Source of the DNA: Bacteroidota bacterium
GTDB taxonomy: Bacteria > Bacteroidota > Bacteroidia > Bacteroidales > UBA12077
Reading direction: 5' to 3'
Assembly: GCA_020049295.1 (NCBI GenBank)
Contig: JAIFLC010000034.1
Coordinates: 1-38,353 of the forward strand
DNA: 38,353 nucleotides
Part shown: positions 12,771 through 21,461 of the stretch, in pieces
Numbering within the stretch: the stretch's first letter is position 1
Layout: each line of letters opens with the position of its first letter
Made by a program: the position numbers and the translations under genes
Notes under the pieces: model-generated
The model's input: only the letters and a program-made list of their open reading frames with translations
Told to the model about the DNA's origin: nothing
Databases searched by the model: none

Positions 12771-14589
12771 ATGGATAGGAATTCGATTATTGGAATTATA
12801 CTAATTGCGGGTATTTTGGTTCTTTATAGTATTTTAAGTCAACCATCTAAAGAGCAGATTGAGGAGGCAAAACATAAAAGGGATTCATTAGAACTGGTGC
12901 ATCAAAACCAGCTAATGGAGGAAAAAGCAATGGAAGAAGCCAGAGCCCTAATGCCAAAACCCGAGATTAAAGAGGATGAAATAGGTACAGATCAATTAAA
13001 AAGCTTATATGGCAATTTTGCTGAAGCAGCTGAAGGAGTGCAAAACTTTATTACAATAGAAAATGATTTAATGAAAGTTAAATTAACCAATAAAGGTGGA
13101 CGTATTTATTCGGTAGAACTTAAACAGTTTAAAACATATACACAACAACCCTTATTATTATTTGATGGTGATTCAACGGTTTTTGGATTGAACTTCTTTT
13201 CACAAAACCGAAGCATTATTACAAACGACTTGTTTTTTAGCCCAATAGAAGAAAATTCTTCGTATGTTATTGAGAATGATTCAAAATCTATAAAACTGAG
13301 ATTGAATGCAGGTGAAGGAAAATACATTGAATATGCGTATACAATGTATCCAAATAGTTATAAAATAGATTTTGATATTAATTTTGTTGGTATAAATGAA
13401 GTAATTGCAGGTAACTTAAATGTAATTGATCTTAATTGGTCAGTATATTCGCCTCAGCTTGAAAAAGGAGCTAAAAATGAAAATATGTACACCACTATTG
13501 GTTACAAATTTTTTAATGATGAGGTTAATTCATTAACATCCCGTGGAAAAGATACTCAAAAAGAAGAATTAAATGAGAAAATAAAATGGATCTCCTATCA
13601 GCAACAATTTTTCTCTTCAATACTGGTTTCGAAAAACTTTTTTCCAAATGCAGTGATTGAATTTCAGAATTTGAAAGAAGATGATGAACCTGGTAAATAC
13701 TTAAAACATTTTAAATCGACTATTGGTATACCTTTCGAAAATACTGAAAAATATACAGTTGCGTTAGAGTTTTATTTTGGACCAAATCACTTTAATACGC
13801 TTAAGGAATACAAAAATGATTTTGAACGTATCGTTCCTTTGGGCTGGGGAATTTTTGGCTGGATAAATAGGTTTGTTGTTATTCCTGTTTTTAATTTTCT
13901 CGATAACTTTAGTTTTTTGAATTACGGGTTAATCATATTGTTATTAACTATTTTTATTAAACTCATTTTATTCCCATTAACTTATAAATCATACCTTTCT
14001 ACAGCCAAAATGAGGGTTTTAAAACCTGAGGTTGATGAAATAGCTAAAAAGTTTCCTAAACAGGAAGATGCTATGAAAAAACAACAGGCAACCATGGCGA
14101 TGTACAAAAAGGCAGGCGTAAATCCAATGGGTGGTTGTATTCCTATGCTTATTCAGTTTATGGGCTGATGATCTTTCTTCGTTTGATTCAATTATTAATT
14201 TACCTTTTACTGTTCCATTCGGATATGGTGATCATGTAAGTTTATTTACCATTTTAATGGCTGTTGCAATGATTTTTACCACTCGAATTAGTACAGCTCA
14301 GATGGGGGATACAAACCAACAGATTCCTGGTATGAAATTTATGATGACCTGGCTAATGCCATTAATGATGATATTCATCTTTAATAGTTATTCATCAGGT
14401 TTGACCTATTATTATTTCTTATCGAACATGTTTACCTTAGGACAAACTTATCTTATGAGTGGTTTTGTTAATGATGAAGAAATCATGCGTAAGATTCATG
14501 AAAATAAGAAGAAACCGGTTGTAAAATCAAAATGGCAGCAGCGTTTGGAGGATGCTGCCAAAAAGAGAGGATATAATCCGAAGAAATAA
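12771..14589 (+). pseudogene. yidC: Membrane protein insertase YidC, disrupted by an internal deletion and frame change
   Basis: YidC inserts and folds inner membrane proteins. The first reading frame (12771-14168) has the N-terminal anchor (GIILIAGILVLYSIL), the periplasmic domain, the second membrane segment and the conserved KKAGVNPMGGCIPMLIQ. It then stops. The second frame resumes at TGG (14161) with WADDLSSFDSI and continues through the last membrane helices to a basic tail ending NPKK. Relatives have about 21-23 residues between the IQ and WADD blocks, including most of a membrane helix; here only four bases remain, so roughly 65 are missing. Both parts are otherwise well conserved. 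The gene is normally essential, so an assembly error is at least as likely as a true lesion. Confidence 0.85.
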
Positions 14590-14609
14590 ACGGTTCTTTG
14601 ATTATTAAC

Positions 14610-14662
14610 AAACTCATTTCAAAATTATTAGCATTAGCAGTATTTTGAAGTGAGTTTTTTTT
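14610..14662 (+). terminator. Terminator after yidC
   Basis: A 16-base stem (AAACTCATTTCAAAAT with ATTTTGAAGTGAGTTT, one G-T wobble) is followed by a run of T. It closes the DUF349-pyrG-yidC unit. Confidence 0.85.
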
Positions 14663-14683
14663 ATAAAAAAGGGTAAAATAAAA

Positions 14684-14713
14684 TTTGATAATTTAGGAAA
14701 TTTAATACTTTTG
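14684..14713 (+). promoter_or_regulatory. Promoter of the tRNA cluster
   Basis: TTTG at 14684-14687 and TACTTTTG at 14706-14713 match the Bacteroidota TTG/TAnnTTTG promoter with an 18-base spacer. The predicted start lies about 25 bases before the first tRNA. Confidence 0.7.
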
Positions 14714-14745
14714 CAACGCTAAAGTAAATTGTTCTTACAAATTTT

Positions 14746-14819
14746 GCCGATGTAGCTCAGTTGGCCAGAGCAGCTGATTTGTAATCAGCTGGTCGGGGGT
14801 TCGAATCCCTCCATCGGCT
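14746..14819 (+). tRNA. tRNA-Thr (TGT)
   Basis: The acceptor stem GCCGATG pairs with CATCGGC. The D arm is GCTCAGTTGGCCAGAGC, the anticodon stem GCTGA/TCAGC encloses TTTGTAA with anticodon TGT, and the T arm contains GTTCGAATC. The CCA end is not encoded. This is first of three tRNAs. Confidence 0.95.
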
Positions 14820-14831
14820 CAAAAATATGTT

Positions 14832-14914
14832 GGGGAGATACCTAAGTGGCCAACAGGGGCAGACTGTAAATCTGCTGGCGTACGCCTTCGTAGGTTCGAA
14901 TCCTGCTCTCCCCA
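14832..14914 (+). tRNA. tRNA-Tyr (GTA)
   Basis: The acceptor stem GGGGAGA pairs with TCTCCCC. The anticodon loop contains CTGTAAA with anticodon GTA. A long variable arm (TGGCGTACGCCTTCG) makes this a class II tRNA, as expected for bacterial tRNA-Tyr. The T loop is GGTTCGAATC and CCA is not encoded. Confidence 0.95.
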
Positions 14915-15012
14915 CAATTATAAACAAGTAAAAAAGACAAAAGTAAAAAGAGAAAAGTAAACATAACAAGTTAAACTTTATACTTTTTATTTTATTCTTT
15001 AAATTTAAAAAC

Positions 15013-15085
15013 GCGGGAGTAGCTCAGTTGGTAGAGCATTAGCCTTCCAAGCTAATGGTCGCGGATTCGAGTTCCGTCTCCCGCT
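15013..15085 (+). tRNA. tRNA-Gly (TCC)
   Basis: The acceptor stem GCGGGAG pairs with CTCCCGC. The anticodon stem TTAGC/GCTAA encloses CTTCCAA with anticodon TCC. The T arm GGATTCGAGTTCC is standard. CCA is not encoded. It ends the cluster and a terminator follows directly. Confidence 0.95.
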
Positions 15086-15090
15086 CAAAA

Positions 15091-15118
15091 AAAAAGACTG
15101 CATAAAAGCAGTCTTTTT
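15091..15118 (+). terminator. Terminator of the tRNA cluster
   Basis: AAAAAGACTGC and GCAGTCTTTTT form a perfect 11-base stem with a six-base loop, starting six bases after tRNA-Gly. Confidence 0.9.
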
Positions 15119-15120
15119 AA

Positions 15121-15286
15121 ATTAAACCAATTCTTGTCTAAAATATTGGATATCAAACTATACTTTATAGCGTTTGATAATATTGCTAGTGGCGGTTTAC
15201 AGAGTGCAACCATATAAGCCATTACGAAACATAATGTGCGATGCAAACCTTTGCATTCTAAATTGCCCTGTTATTTAATATAATGT
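15121..15286. other. Non-coding stretch with short inverted repeats at the edge of an accessory patch
   Basis: No gene is supported here. TATCAAAC (15151) is repeated inverted as GTTTGATA (15172), and ATGCAAACCTTTGCAT (15241-15256) is a perfect palindrome with two central bases. The stretch is richer in G and C than its surroundings. It separates the tRNA terminator from three leftward orphan genes and might be a recombination or cassette boundary, which is inference only. Confidence 0.3.
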
Positions 15287-15874
15287 TTATTGTGCAACGT
15301 TTTGCTTTCTTAATCGATGGTATCGTATAAGAATCCAAATCCCGAGAATTAATAATATTGATGCTGTAAAAATTGGAATATAAAATATATCAATAGGTTC
15401 AACGTTAATAGCTATCAACATTGAGCCAATAGATATTATTACAGCTGCCACCGCATATCCTATTTCGTCATAGAACCAAGTATACGGGAAAAGATGTGCA
15501 CCGGTAATTATAGCATAAGCCATTATGAAATAATCAGGATATTTTATCAAGATAAAAATCAAAAATGGAAAATAGATCAATTGTGCAAAATTTAGCCATA
15601 ATCCTAAGGGCTGTAATGCATTATCCTTAATTTTCCAATTTGTCTTTAAAATTTTAGAAAATCCTAATGCTAATGGTAGAAGAATTGCACCAATAATAAA
15701 TGTAAATACACTTTTTTCGTAAGATGTATTATTTGTAAACTTCCAAATTAAAAATATTCCAAACCAAGTAATACCGGCTGCAAATATAAAATCAATTCCA
15801 TTTTTGGCTTTTAACTGGATTTCTAATTTTAGCTTTTTAATGCTGGTCAAACTATCATTTTCTTTGTCGCTCAT
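15287..15874 (-). CDS. Integral membrane protein, DUF7010-like
   Basis: This 195-residue protein has about six hydrophobic helices, starting near residue 25 (GIDFIFAAGITWFGIFLIW), and a basic C-terminal tail. The motifs KNGIDFIFA, PLALGFSKILK, LGLWLNFAQLIYFP and ITGAHLFPYTWFYDE resemble the DUF7010 family as I remember it. No catalytic residues can be assigned. It is not obviously in an operon, and its nearest neighbours are two small leftward genes separated by about 140 non-coding bases. The atypical context suggests accessory cargo. Confidence 0.6.
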   Translation of the reverse strand: MSDKENDSLTSIKKLKLEIQLKAKNGIDFIFAAGITWFGIFLIWKFTNNTSYEKSVFTFIIGAILLPLALGFSKILKTNWKIKDNALQPLGLWLNFAQLIYFPFLIFILIKYPDYFIMAYAIITGAHLFPYTWFYDEIGYAVAAVIISIGSMLIAINVEPIDIFYIPIFTASILLILGIWILIRYHRLRKQNVAQ

Positions 15875-16012
15875 ATTGTTTTTGTGTTTTCAAATGCAGC
15901 ACCACTGTTGCTCTTCCATTTTGTGTGGGATTTCGCCCTTCATAGCTAAAGTTTAAAAATATTAAAAATGTTTGAGTATTCCTTCAACCCGCATAAAATG
16001 TGAACCGATGTT

Positions 16013-16165
16013 CTATTTATTTACTTCATTTCGTGCGTCTTTCCAGCCTGCATTAAAACCATTTTTGCAATCTTCCCAATTTAATAATGTGTTGATAACA
16101 ATCACTGTTATTACTCCAATAAAGAAGAATACAATTTCACGTTTTGTAATATTAAATCTTTTCAT
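16013..16165 (-). CDS. Small single-pass membrane protein
   Basis: The ORF track begins at 16246 from a non-ATG start, but the ATG at 16165 gives a compact 50-residue protein: a basic N-terminus (KRFNITKRE), one membrane helix (IVFFFIGVITVIVINTLL), and a soluble end with GFNAGWKDA. Similar short GF-x-x-G tails occur in unnamed Bacteroidota proteins. The longer ORF would overlap the neighbouring lipoprotein gene by 32 bases. No function can be given. Confidence 0.45.
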   Translation of the reverse strand: MKRFNITKREIVFFFIGVITVIVINTLLNWEDCKNGFNAGWKDARNEVNK

Positions 16166-16214
16166 TTGATTGTTTTTATTGGTTACACTCCTTGTCAGCG
16201 CCTGTGTAGGTTTG

Positions 16215-16559
16215 TTAATATTTTCCGAAAAATTTAGAAATATCAAAATATATAATTTTTTCTACACCATCAGCCGTCACTATGGTTATTATATCGTATG
16301 GTTTCTTTTTATTATAAGTGAGAGATTGTTCTTTAGAAGTATATCCTGGATAGTTCTGTCTAAGCCATGTATATTCAGCACCAACACCTTTTAATTCACT
16401 TCTCTCATTTATAACAATAGCTTTCTCAAATGATGAACCATCATTTTCATTCGTAATAGAAATATTTTCTTGATTAATTTGTTCGTTCGATAACTTTTTC
16501 GTTGTCGAACAAGAGATTATCAAATAGCTAAATACAAATAATGTTACAATCTTTCTCAA
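16215..16559 (-). CDS. Small lipoprotein of unknown function
   Basis: This 114-residue protein has a lipoprotein signal with lipobox IISC at about residue 17. The mature part contains AEYTWLRQNYPGY, KKPYDIITI and YFDISKFFGKY, a pattern I associate with a widespread unnamed family in Bacteroidota. It is predicted to be small and mostly beta. It lies upstream of the 50-residue membrane protein on the same strand, with 49 bases between them using the shorter start, so the two may be expressed together. Its role is unknown. Confidence 0.6.
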   Translation of the reverse strand: MRKIVTLFVFSYLIISCSTTKKLSNEQINQENISITNENDGSSFEKAIVINERSELKGVGAEYTWLRQNYPGYTSKEQSLTYNKKKPYDIITIVTADGVEKIIYFDISKFFGKY

Positions 16560-16642
16560 AGGTTATTGTTATTAAAGTGTTTCTCTATTATAAATTGTTT
16601 AAGCGAATTACATTGGCACAAACTCTTTTATAGATAAAATTC

Positions 16643-17149
16643 TTATTTTTCTTCCAACGCTTCCATCTCGCTCTGCAGGTGAGCCATTTTAATTGCGGTT
16701 ATTGCAGCTTCTTCTCCTTTGTTGCCTAAACTACCTCCGGCACGTTCTTGTGCTTGCTGAATATTATCTGTAGTTAATACTCCATAAATAAATGGAATAT
16801 TATAATTCATGTTAAGCTCAGTAATACCATGTGTAACGCTTTGGCAAACAAAATCAAAATGTCGTGTTTCACCCTGAATTACACAACCCAGGCAAATTAC
16901 AGCATCAAGATCGGCGTATTCGGCCATAAACTGTGCTCCAAGTGTTAATTCAATACTTCCTGGAACAAACTTTACAAGAATATCATCCTCTTTTGCGCCA
17001 TGTTTTATAAGTATTTCGTATGCACCTTTTAATAGAGCATTAGTAATATCGGTATTCCATTCAGCAACTACAATTCCAAAATGCATTCCATCTGCAGAAG
17101 GAACTGATTTAATATCATAATCTGATAGATTTTTTAATTTTGTAGCCAT
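16643..17149 (-). CDS. ribH: 6,7-dimethyl-8-ribityllumazine synthase
   Basis: This enzyme makes the lumazine precursor of riboflavin from ArP and the four-carbon product of Rib[10 protein letters not shown] (residues about 24-32) is the substrate-binding start, [12 protein letters not shown] is the conserved loop, and GETRHFDFV carries the catalytic His (H97). At 168 residues it has the normal length of the subunit that assembles into a 60-mer or pentamer. No FMN riboswitch is visible: only 89 bases separate it from the TPR gene, and a terminator takes up part of that space. No other riboflavin gene is in the window. Confidence 0.95.
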   Translation of the reverse strand: MATKLKNLSDYDIKSVPSADGMHFGIVVAEWNTDITNALLKGAYEILIKHGAKEDDILVKFVPGSIELTLGAQFMAEYADLDAVICLGCVIQGETRHFDFVCQSVTHGITELNMNYNIPFIYGVLTTDNIQQAQERAGGSLGNKGEEAAITAIKMAHLQSEMEALEEK

Positions 17150-17186
17150 AGTATTTATTTTTTGTTTAAAATTAAGCTATACAAAT

Positions 17187-17216
17187 AAAAAAATCCTGAT
17201 TTCTCAGGATTTTTTT
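17187..17216 (-). terminator. Terminator between the TPR gene and ribH
   Basis: AAAAAAATCCTGA and TCAGGATTTTTTT form a 13-base stem with loop TTTC. It lies 22 bases after the TPR gene stop and only 37 bases before the ribH start. Confidence 0.85.
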
Positions 17217-17238
17217 ATTTAACATTTTGTGCTTATTA

Positions 17239-17928
17239 TTATTTCTTTATTAATAGTTCAACTTGTGCAATATATTTTTCAATTTGTCGACCTTCAGTTG
17301 AATTAGGAAATTCAATTTCGATTCTTTTATAAACTTCTAACGCCTGATCATATTTACCAAGTTGTTCGTAAACAAATCCAACTTTTAACAAATATAGGGG
17401 AGTAGTAAAATTATTTGTAAAATCATTGGCTGCTTTTTTATAAAAAGTTAAGGCATCGTTCATTTTATCCAATTCCATATAAGCATCGCCAATAGAACCT
17501 AATGCGATTGGAGCAATCATTTTATCTTTTGATTCGAATTTCTTTAGGTATTCAATAGCATTTTCGTACTCACCCATATGCAAATAGCAAATACCACTAT
17601 AATAATTAGCAAGATTTGCTGATTTTGTAATACTATAATCATCAATAATATTCAAAAATCCTAAATAATTACCATCACCATTAAGAGCCAGGTTAAATGA
17701 ATCAACTGCAAAATATTGCTCAGCCATCCACATTTGTGCTGAAGCTTCTTTTTCTTTTGGAACAACAACAAATCTCTTATAACCCAGATATCCACCTACA
17801 ATTACAATTATTGCCAAAATAATTATAGTAAGGCTTTTCTGATTTTCTTCAATATAATGTTCTGTTTTACTTAATGCATTTTCAACTGATTCAAACTGAT
17901 CCTGATCTGAAATTTTTTTCTTACTCAT
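17239..17928 (-). CDS. TPR-repeat membrane protein
   Basis: This 229-residue inner membrane protein has a short charged N-terminus, one membrane helix at about residues 32-50 (LTIIILAIIVIVGGYLGY), and a periplasmic tetratricopeptide region. TPR-like units are seen in YYSGICYLHMGEYENAIEYL, GDAYMELDKMNDALTFY and GFVYEQLGKYDQALEVY. The topology resembles YfgM-type proteins that associate with the secretion machinery, but that is only a comparison. I start it at the ATG at 17928, not 17976, because the longer start lies inside a good promoter box. In many Bacteroidota it neighbours ribH and recF, as here. Confidence 0.75.
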   Translation of the reverse strand: MSKKKISDQDQFESVENALSKTEHYIEENQKSLTIIILAIIVIVGGYLGYKRFVVVPKEKEASAQMWMAEQYFAVDSFNLALNGDGNYLGFLNIIDDYSITKSANLANYYSGICYLHMGEYENAIEYLKKFESKDKMIAPIALGSIGDAYMELDKMNDALTFYKKAANDFTNNFTTPLYLLKVGFVYEQLGKYDQALEVYKRIEIEFPNSTEGRQIEKYIAQVELLIKK

Positions 17929-17973
17929 TGTATTATTGATATTAATAATTTTTATCCTGAAATTTATGAATCG

Positions 17974-17981
17974 CAAATGTA
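17974..17981 (-). promoter_or_regulatory. Promoter -7 element (TACATTTG) for the TPR gene
   Basis: On the minus strand this reads TACATTTG, a perfect TAnnTTTG box, about 45 bases before the ATG at 17928. No clear TTG lies at the expected distance upstream. Confidence 0.5.
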
Positions 17982-18092
17982 ATTCTTTTAGATAATTTTT
18001 AAAATATTTTGTTTATAAAAATTGATATTTAAGTTATGTATATTTTTTAATTTAGATGAATAAATCAAATCTTTGTAAAAAGTTTCGCTATA

Positions 18093-19208
18093 ATGTATCT
18101 GAATAAGCTTTCATTAATCAATTTTAAGAATTATGGTGAGGTTGAAATTAATTTTTCAACTAAGATAAACTGTTTTATTGGTCGCAATGGAGTCGGCAAA
18201 ACAAACTTGCTTGATGCTATTTATTATTTATCGATGTGTAAAAGCTATCTTAATCCTATCGACATTCAAAATATTAAATATGATGAGGATTTTTTTGTAA
18301 TTCAGGGTGAATATAAACGAAATGAGAGTGTTGAGGATATTTACTGCGGATTAAAGAGGACTAAAAAGAAAATATTTAAACGAAACAAAAAGGAATACGA
18401 AAAACTTTCAGATCATATTGGCCTATTGCCTATTGTAATGATTTCGCCAATGGACAATAGCCTTATAACCGAAGGTAGTGATGAGCGACGAAAATTTATA
18501 GACAGTGTTATTTCGCAATATGATAAGGAGTATCTCGAACAATTAATACGATATAACAGGGCACTGGCACAACGAAACAAGTTACTTAAAGATTTTTACC
18601 AGACTCGTTCGTTTGATTCCGAATCTCTTGAAATATGGGATGATCAGCTTGTTCCGCTTGGAGAAAAAATACATTCGACACGAGTTAAATTTGTTGAAAA
18701 TCTGATTCCTATTTTCCAGCAATATTATGATCGGATTTCTGAAAAACGTGAAAAAGTAGATTTGGTCTATGATTCGCAATTATACGAAGGTGAATTTAAG
18801 GATCTGTTAAAAAATACAATTGACAGGGACAGAAATTTCCAGTACACAACTGTTGGAATACATAAAGATGATTTAACACTTACTCTGAATGGTTTTCCAA
18901 TAAAGAAAGCTGGATCACAAGGGCAGCAAAAAACTTTTCTTGTATCATTAAAACTGGCTCAGTTCGATTTTATTAAAAAGCTAAGTGGATTAAACCCGGT
19001 TCTTTTACTTGATGATATTTTCGATAAGTTTGATAAGCAGCGTGTACGACAAATTATTGAACTGGTGGCAGAGCATCATTTTGGACAAATATTTATAACC
19101 GATACAAATCAGGATAGGCTAGAGCCAATCTTACGCGAGATTGATATCGATCATAGTTTATTTATGATTGAGTCTAATGGAATTGTTGCCATTAACAAAA
19201 TTGAATAA
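18093..19208 (+). CDS. recF: DNA replication and repair protein RecF
   Basis: RecF is a cytoplasmic SMC-like ATPase that helps load RecA at gaps together with RecO and RecR. The Walker A motif GRNGVGKT lies at residues 30-37. SQGQQKTFLVSLKLAQ is the ABC-type signature region, and LLLDDIFDKFD at about residue 304 is Walker B with the D-loop. The 371-residue length is normal. The ATG at 18093 gives the conserved beginning YLNKLSLINFKNY. It is divergent from the TPR gene. A DUF721/DciA-like gene follows 12 bases after its stop, a common arrangement. A weak AATCTTTG box lies about 20 bases upstream. Confidence 0.95.
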   Translation: MYLNKLSLINFKNYGEVEINFSTKINCFIGRNGVGKTNLLDAIYYLSMCKSYLNPIDIQNIKYDEDFFVIQGEYKRNESVEDIYCGLKRTKKKIFKRNKKEYEKLSDHIGLLPIVMISPMDNSLITEGSDERRKFIDSVISQYDKEYLEQLIRYNRALAQRNKLLKDFYQTRSFDSESLEIWDDQLVPLGEKIHSTRVKFVENLIPIFQQYYDRISEKREKVDLVYDSQLYEGEFKDLLKNTIDRDRNFQYTTVGIHKDDLTLTLNGFPIKKAGSQGQQKTFLVSLKLAQFDFIKKLSGLNPVLLLDDIFDKFDKQRVRQIIELVAEHHFGQIFITDTNQDRLEPILREIDIDHSLFMIESNGIVAINKIE

Positions 19209-19220
19209 TTTGATTCTACC

Positions 19221-19511
19221 ATGCGAAAAAATAATACACAAAAAATTGAAGATGTTGTTAATGAGTATCTTAAATCACTAAATATCGATGGTAAACTTAA
19301 AGAAGTTCGTTTAATACGGACTTGGGACGAAGTGGTTGGAAAAACGATTGCCCGCTCTACACGCGAATTATTTATCAAAGATCGCAAGTTGTTTGTAAAG
19401 CTGAACTCATCAATTATCCGCAATGAACTATTTATGCTACGCGATGGATTAAAAAAAGCCCTGAACGACAGGGCTGGTGAAATTATAATTGATGAAATAA
19501 TTTTAAAATAG
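19221..19511 (+). CDS. DUF721 (DciA-like) protein
   Basis: This 96-residue basic protein belongs to the DUF721 family, whose better-studied member DciA helps recruit the replicative helicase in bacteria lacking DnaC. The marks are VVNEYLKSLNIDGKLKE, WDEVVGKTIARST and the C-terminal ELFMLRDGLKKALND. It begins 12 bases after recF on the same strand, so translation is probably coupled, and the pairing with recF supports a replication role. The helicase-loading function is inferred from family, not shown here. Confidence 0.8.
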   Translation: MRKNNTQKIEDVVNEYLKSLNIDGKLKEVRLIRTWDEVVGKTIARSTRELFIKDRKLFVKLNSSIIRNELFMLRDGLKKALNDRAGEIIIDEIILK

Positions 19512-19799
19512 TTATTTGCCCTTCCTTAAAATATCAATCCGTTTTTTTATCGATAATTTATGTTCATCGTCCGAAATAGACGGATCTTTTAAATCTGCGA
19601 ATTTTTTACAAGGTAATTCTGAACAATCACCGCAATTCGAATAACTACGTTGATTTATTGAACAATCGAATAATGGACAGATTTTCTCAGGTAAATGATC
19701 TATTGCCCAAAATGTTTTTCCTTCAACCATAAAACAACCTCTACAAGGGTTATTATAAAAGGGGCATTCATTACAAATTAAACCACAAGCTGAAATCAT
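19512..19799 (-). CDS. DUF3795 Cys-rich small protein
   Basis: This 95-residue protein has ten Cys in a pattern typical of DUF3795: ACGLICNECPFYNNPCRGC at the N-terminus, then ICPLFDC and NCGDCSELPCKKF. The clusters probably bind metal, zinc or iron-sulfur. There is no signal peptide. Its stop codon directly abuts the stop of the rightward DUF721 gene with no bases between. Function is unknown. Confidence 0.8.
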   Translation of the reverse strand: MISACGLICNECPFYNNPCRGCFMVEGKTFWAIDHLPEKICPLFDCSINQRSYSNCGDCSELPCKKFADLKDPSISDDEHKLSIKKRIDILRKGK

Positions 19800-19874
19800 A
19801 CTATTTAGAGTTAAATGTTATTTTCAACCCAATCTTTTTATAGGTTCCAAAAACCACTTTTTTGGTTTGTTTTT

Positions 19875-21119
19875 TTAATTCAATCCAAATACAAAAGGCA
19901 GAATAAATATAACAATAATTGTCCAGACTGCATATATTGTAAGGTACTTTGCTACTGTTTGTTCTACTGAATCCAGTTGTTTGTTTTTAAAATATGACTT
20001 ATATAAGTTTTTTGATATAAGGATCAGGTTGATAAAAATCAAGATATTTGAAACTAAAACAACAAATCGGTTTGGAGTTAATCCGTTGGTAACTCTTGAA
20101 ATTATAGCTATTAATGCAATCGAATTTATTATAATTGCCAATGTAGCTAATAAGAACAAGATAAAAACATTCACATTCTTCTCTTTTAATTTGTCAAGTT
20201 CCGATATAGAAAATACAATAATTGCAAGTACTGCTAACAACATTACATTAAATAATAGTAACAAGTCTCTATCCTCTAAGATGTTGCTTGTTGAAAAAAT
20301 CATTGAAATTAAATAAATGACAAGAGTTATCAGCACCAGGGGTGTAAATACCCGCGCGATAACAGGAGCAATTTTATTTGTAATATTTGGATATAATCGT
20401 ATTAAATAAAATGAAATAATGGGTGCAGCCACACCACCAAATACTGCGATATACTCAAGATAAAAATTTTCTATATTCATATTTATTACTGAGAATAATC
20501 CAATAGTAATCCCGGTTAGAAGTCCTCCGGCTATCAGAATTAAGCCCGTCATGATTAGGAATTCGCCATTAAATCGTATGAATTCGATTCGCTTTATAGT
20601 GTTTTTATAATCGAAAGAAATAAACGACAAACCAAATAAACACCATAAAAATAAAGGAACATGAATGAATGAAAGCAGTATTGAATCACTTTCTGTGTTT
20701 GGCAAAAAATTTATAAAAAGAGATAATATCAATATAATTAAACCATAAATTATAATCCTGTTTTTATTAAAATTGCGGTTTTGCCAAAATGTGAATAAAA
20801 TAATTCCATTAAATACAATTATTGCCAGATTTCTTGTATAAAAGAATTCCTCGTTTATTTGAGTGAAAAAGGCAGGAAGCTTGACTAAGAATCCGGTTAC
20901 AAGAGAGAGAATGATCACAATCAATAGATCAAGTTTTAAAAAACCTGTAGTTTTTATCTCTGATTCTGAGGCCAAACGAATTTTCCAAAACCTAACTAAA
21001 TCTGAATTATAGTCATCAGATATTTCGCCAAATGATTTAAAAAAATCCTGTTTGTTTTCCTGATACAACTTTTCGAGGTTTTCAGGATTATTAATATTCT
21101 CAATTATTCTTTTTTGCAT
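19875..21119 (-). CDS. DUF4153-like polytopic membrane protein
   Basis: After a soluble N-terminus of about 55 residues, this 414-residue protein has around ten or more membrane helices. The segment IRFNGEFLIMTGLILIAGGLL and the overall layout resemble DUF4153 proteins. It is the last gene of a leftward group: a four-helix membrane protein, a winged-helix regulator, then this gene, with a 36-base gap from the regulator. This arrangement recurs in Bacteroidota. No transport or enzyme motif is visible, so the function is unknown. Confidence 0.65.
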   Translation of the reverse strand: MQKRIIENINNPENLEKLYQENKQDFFKSFGEISDDYNSDLVRFWKIRLASESEIKTTGFLKLDLLIVIILSLVTGFLVKLPAFFTQINEEFFYTRNLAIIVFNGIILFTFWQNRNFNKNRIIIYGLIILILSLFINFLPNTESDSILLSFIHVPLFLWCLFGLSFISFDYKNTIKRIEFIRFNGEFLIMTGLILIAGGLLTGITIGLFSVINMNIENFYLEYIAVFGGVAAPIISFYLIRLYPNITNKIAPVIARVFTPLVLITLVIYLISMIFSTSNILEDRDLLLLFNVMLLAVLAIIVFSISELDKLKEKNVNVFILFLLATLAIIINSIALIAIISRVTNGLTPNRFVVLVSNILIFINLILISKNLYKSYFKNKQLDSVEQTVAKYLTIYAVWTIIVIFILPFVFGLN

Positions 21120-21155
21120 AATTTCATTCTTTTATGTTGTTCTAACATGATTTAT

Positions 21156-21461
21156 TTATACTAATTTCCCTGACTTAATAAATTTCTCCAATGCCTCAAG
21201 ATGAGCATTGAAGGCTTTTTTACCATCCTCAGTAATATAATATTTGGTATTTGGCTTTTTGCCGACAAATGATTTTTCTACACCAATAAACTCTTCCTTT
21301 TCCAGCGCTTTAATGTGACTTGCCAAATTGCCATCGGTTACATCAAGATATTCTTTCAGTGAATTGAAATCAAGCTTGTCATTAACAGACAACGCCGACA
21401 TAATGCCGAGCCTGATTCTGCTTTCAAATGCTTTATGTAAACCAATAATAGATATTTTCAC
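21156..21461 (-). CDS. Winged-helix transcriptional regulator (HTH_34 type)
   Basis: This 101-residue protein is a single winged-helix domain. SRIRLGIMSALSVND begins the fold, LDFNSLKEYLDVTDGNLASHIKALE is the helix-turn-helix with the recognition helix, and GKKPNTKYYITEDGKKAF is the wing. This matches the HTH_34 family. It overlaps the upstream membrane protein gene by four bases (ATGA), indicating translational coupling, and probably regulates that operon, although no operator was identified. Confidence 0.85.
   Translation of the reverse strand: MKISIIGLHKAFESRIRLGIMSALSVNDKLDFNSLKEYLDVTDGNLASHIKALEKEEFIGVEKSFVGKKPNTKYYITEDGKKAFNAHLEALEKFIKSGKLV

Noticed and set aside
14131-14168. Programmed frameshift or translational bypass as an explanation of the yidC break
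   Set aside because: Sequence is missing relative to relatives, not merely shifted, so recoding could not restore the lost membrane helix. No slippery heptamer with a following structure was seen.
14757-14969. 70-residue minus-strand ORF
   Set aside because: It lies across two tRNA genes and is not a protein gene.
15972-16394. Two plus-strand ORFs (65 and 74 aa)
   Set aside because: They are antisense to a small membrane protein and a lipoprotein that have much better signal features.
16643-17238. FMN riboswitch ahead of ribH
   Set aside because: The 89-base gap is mostly a terminator and contains no conserved RFN sequence blocks.
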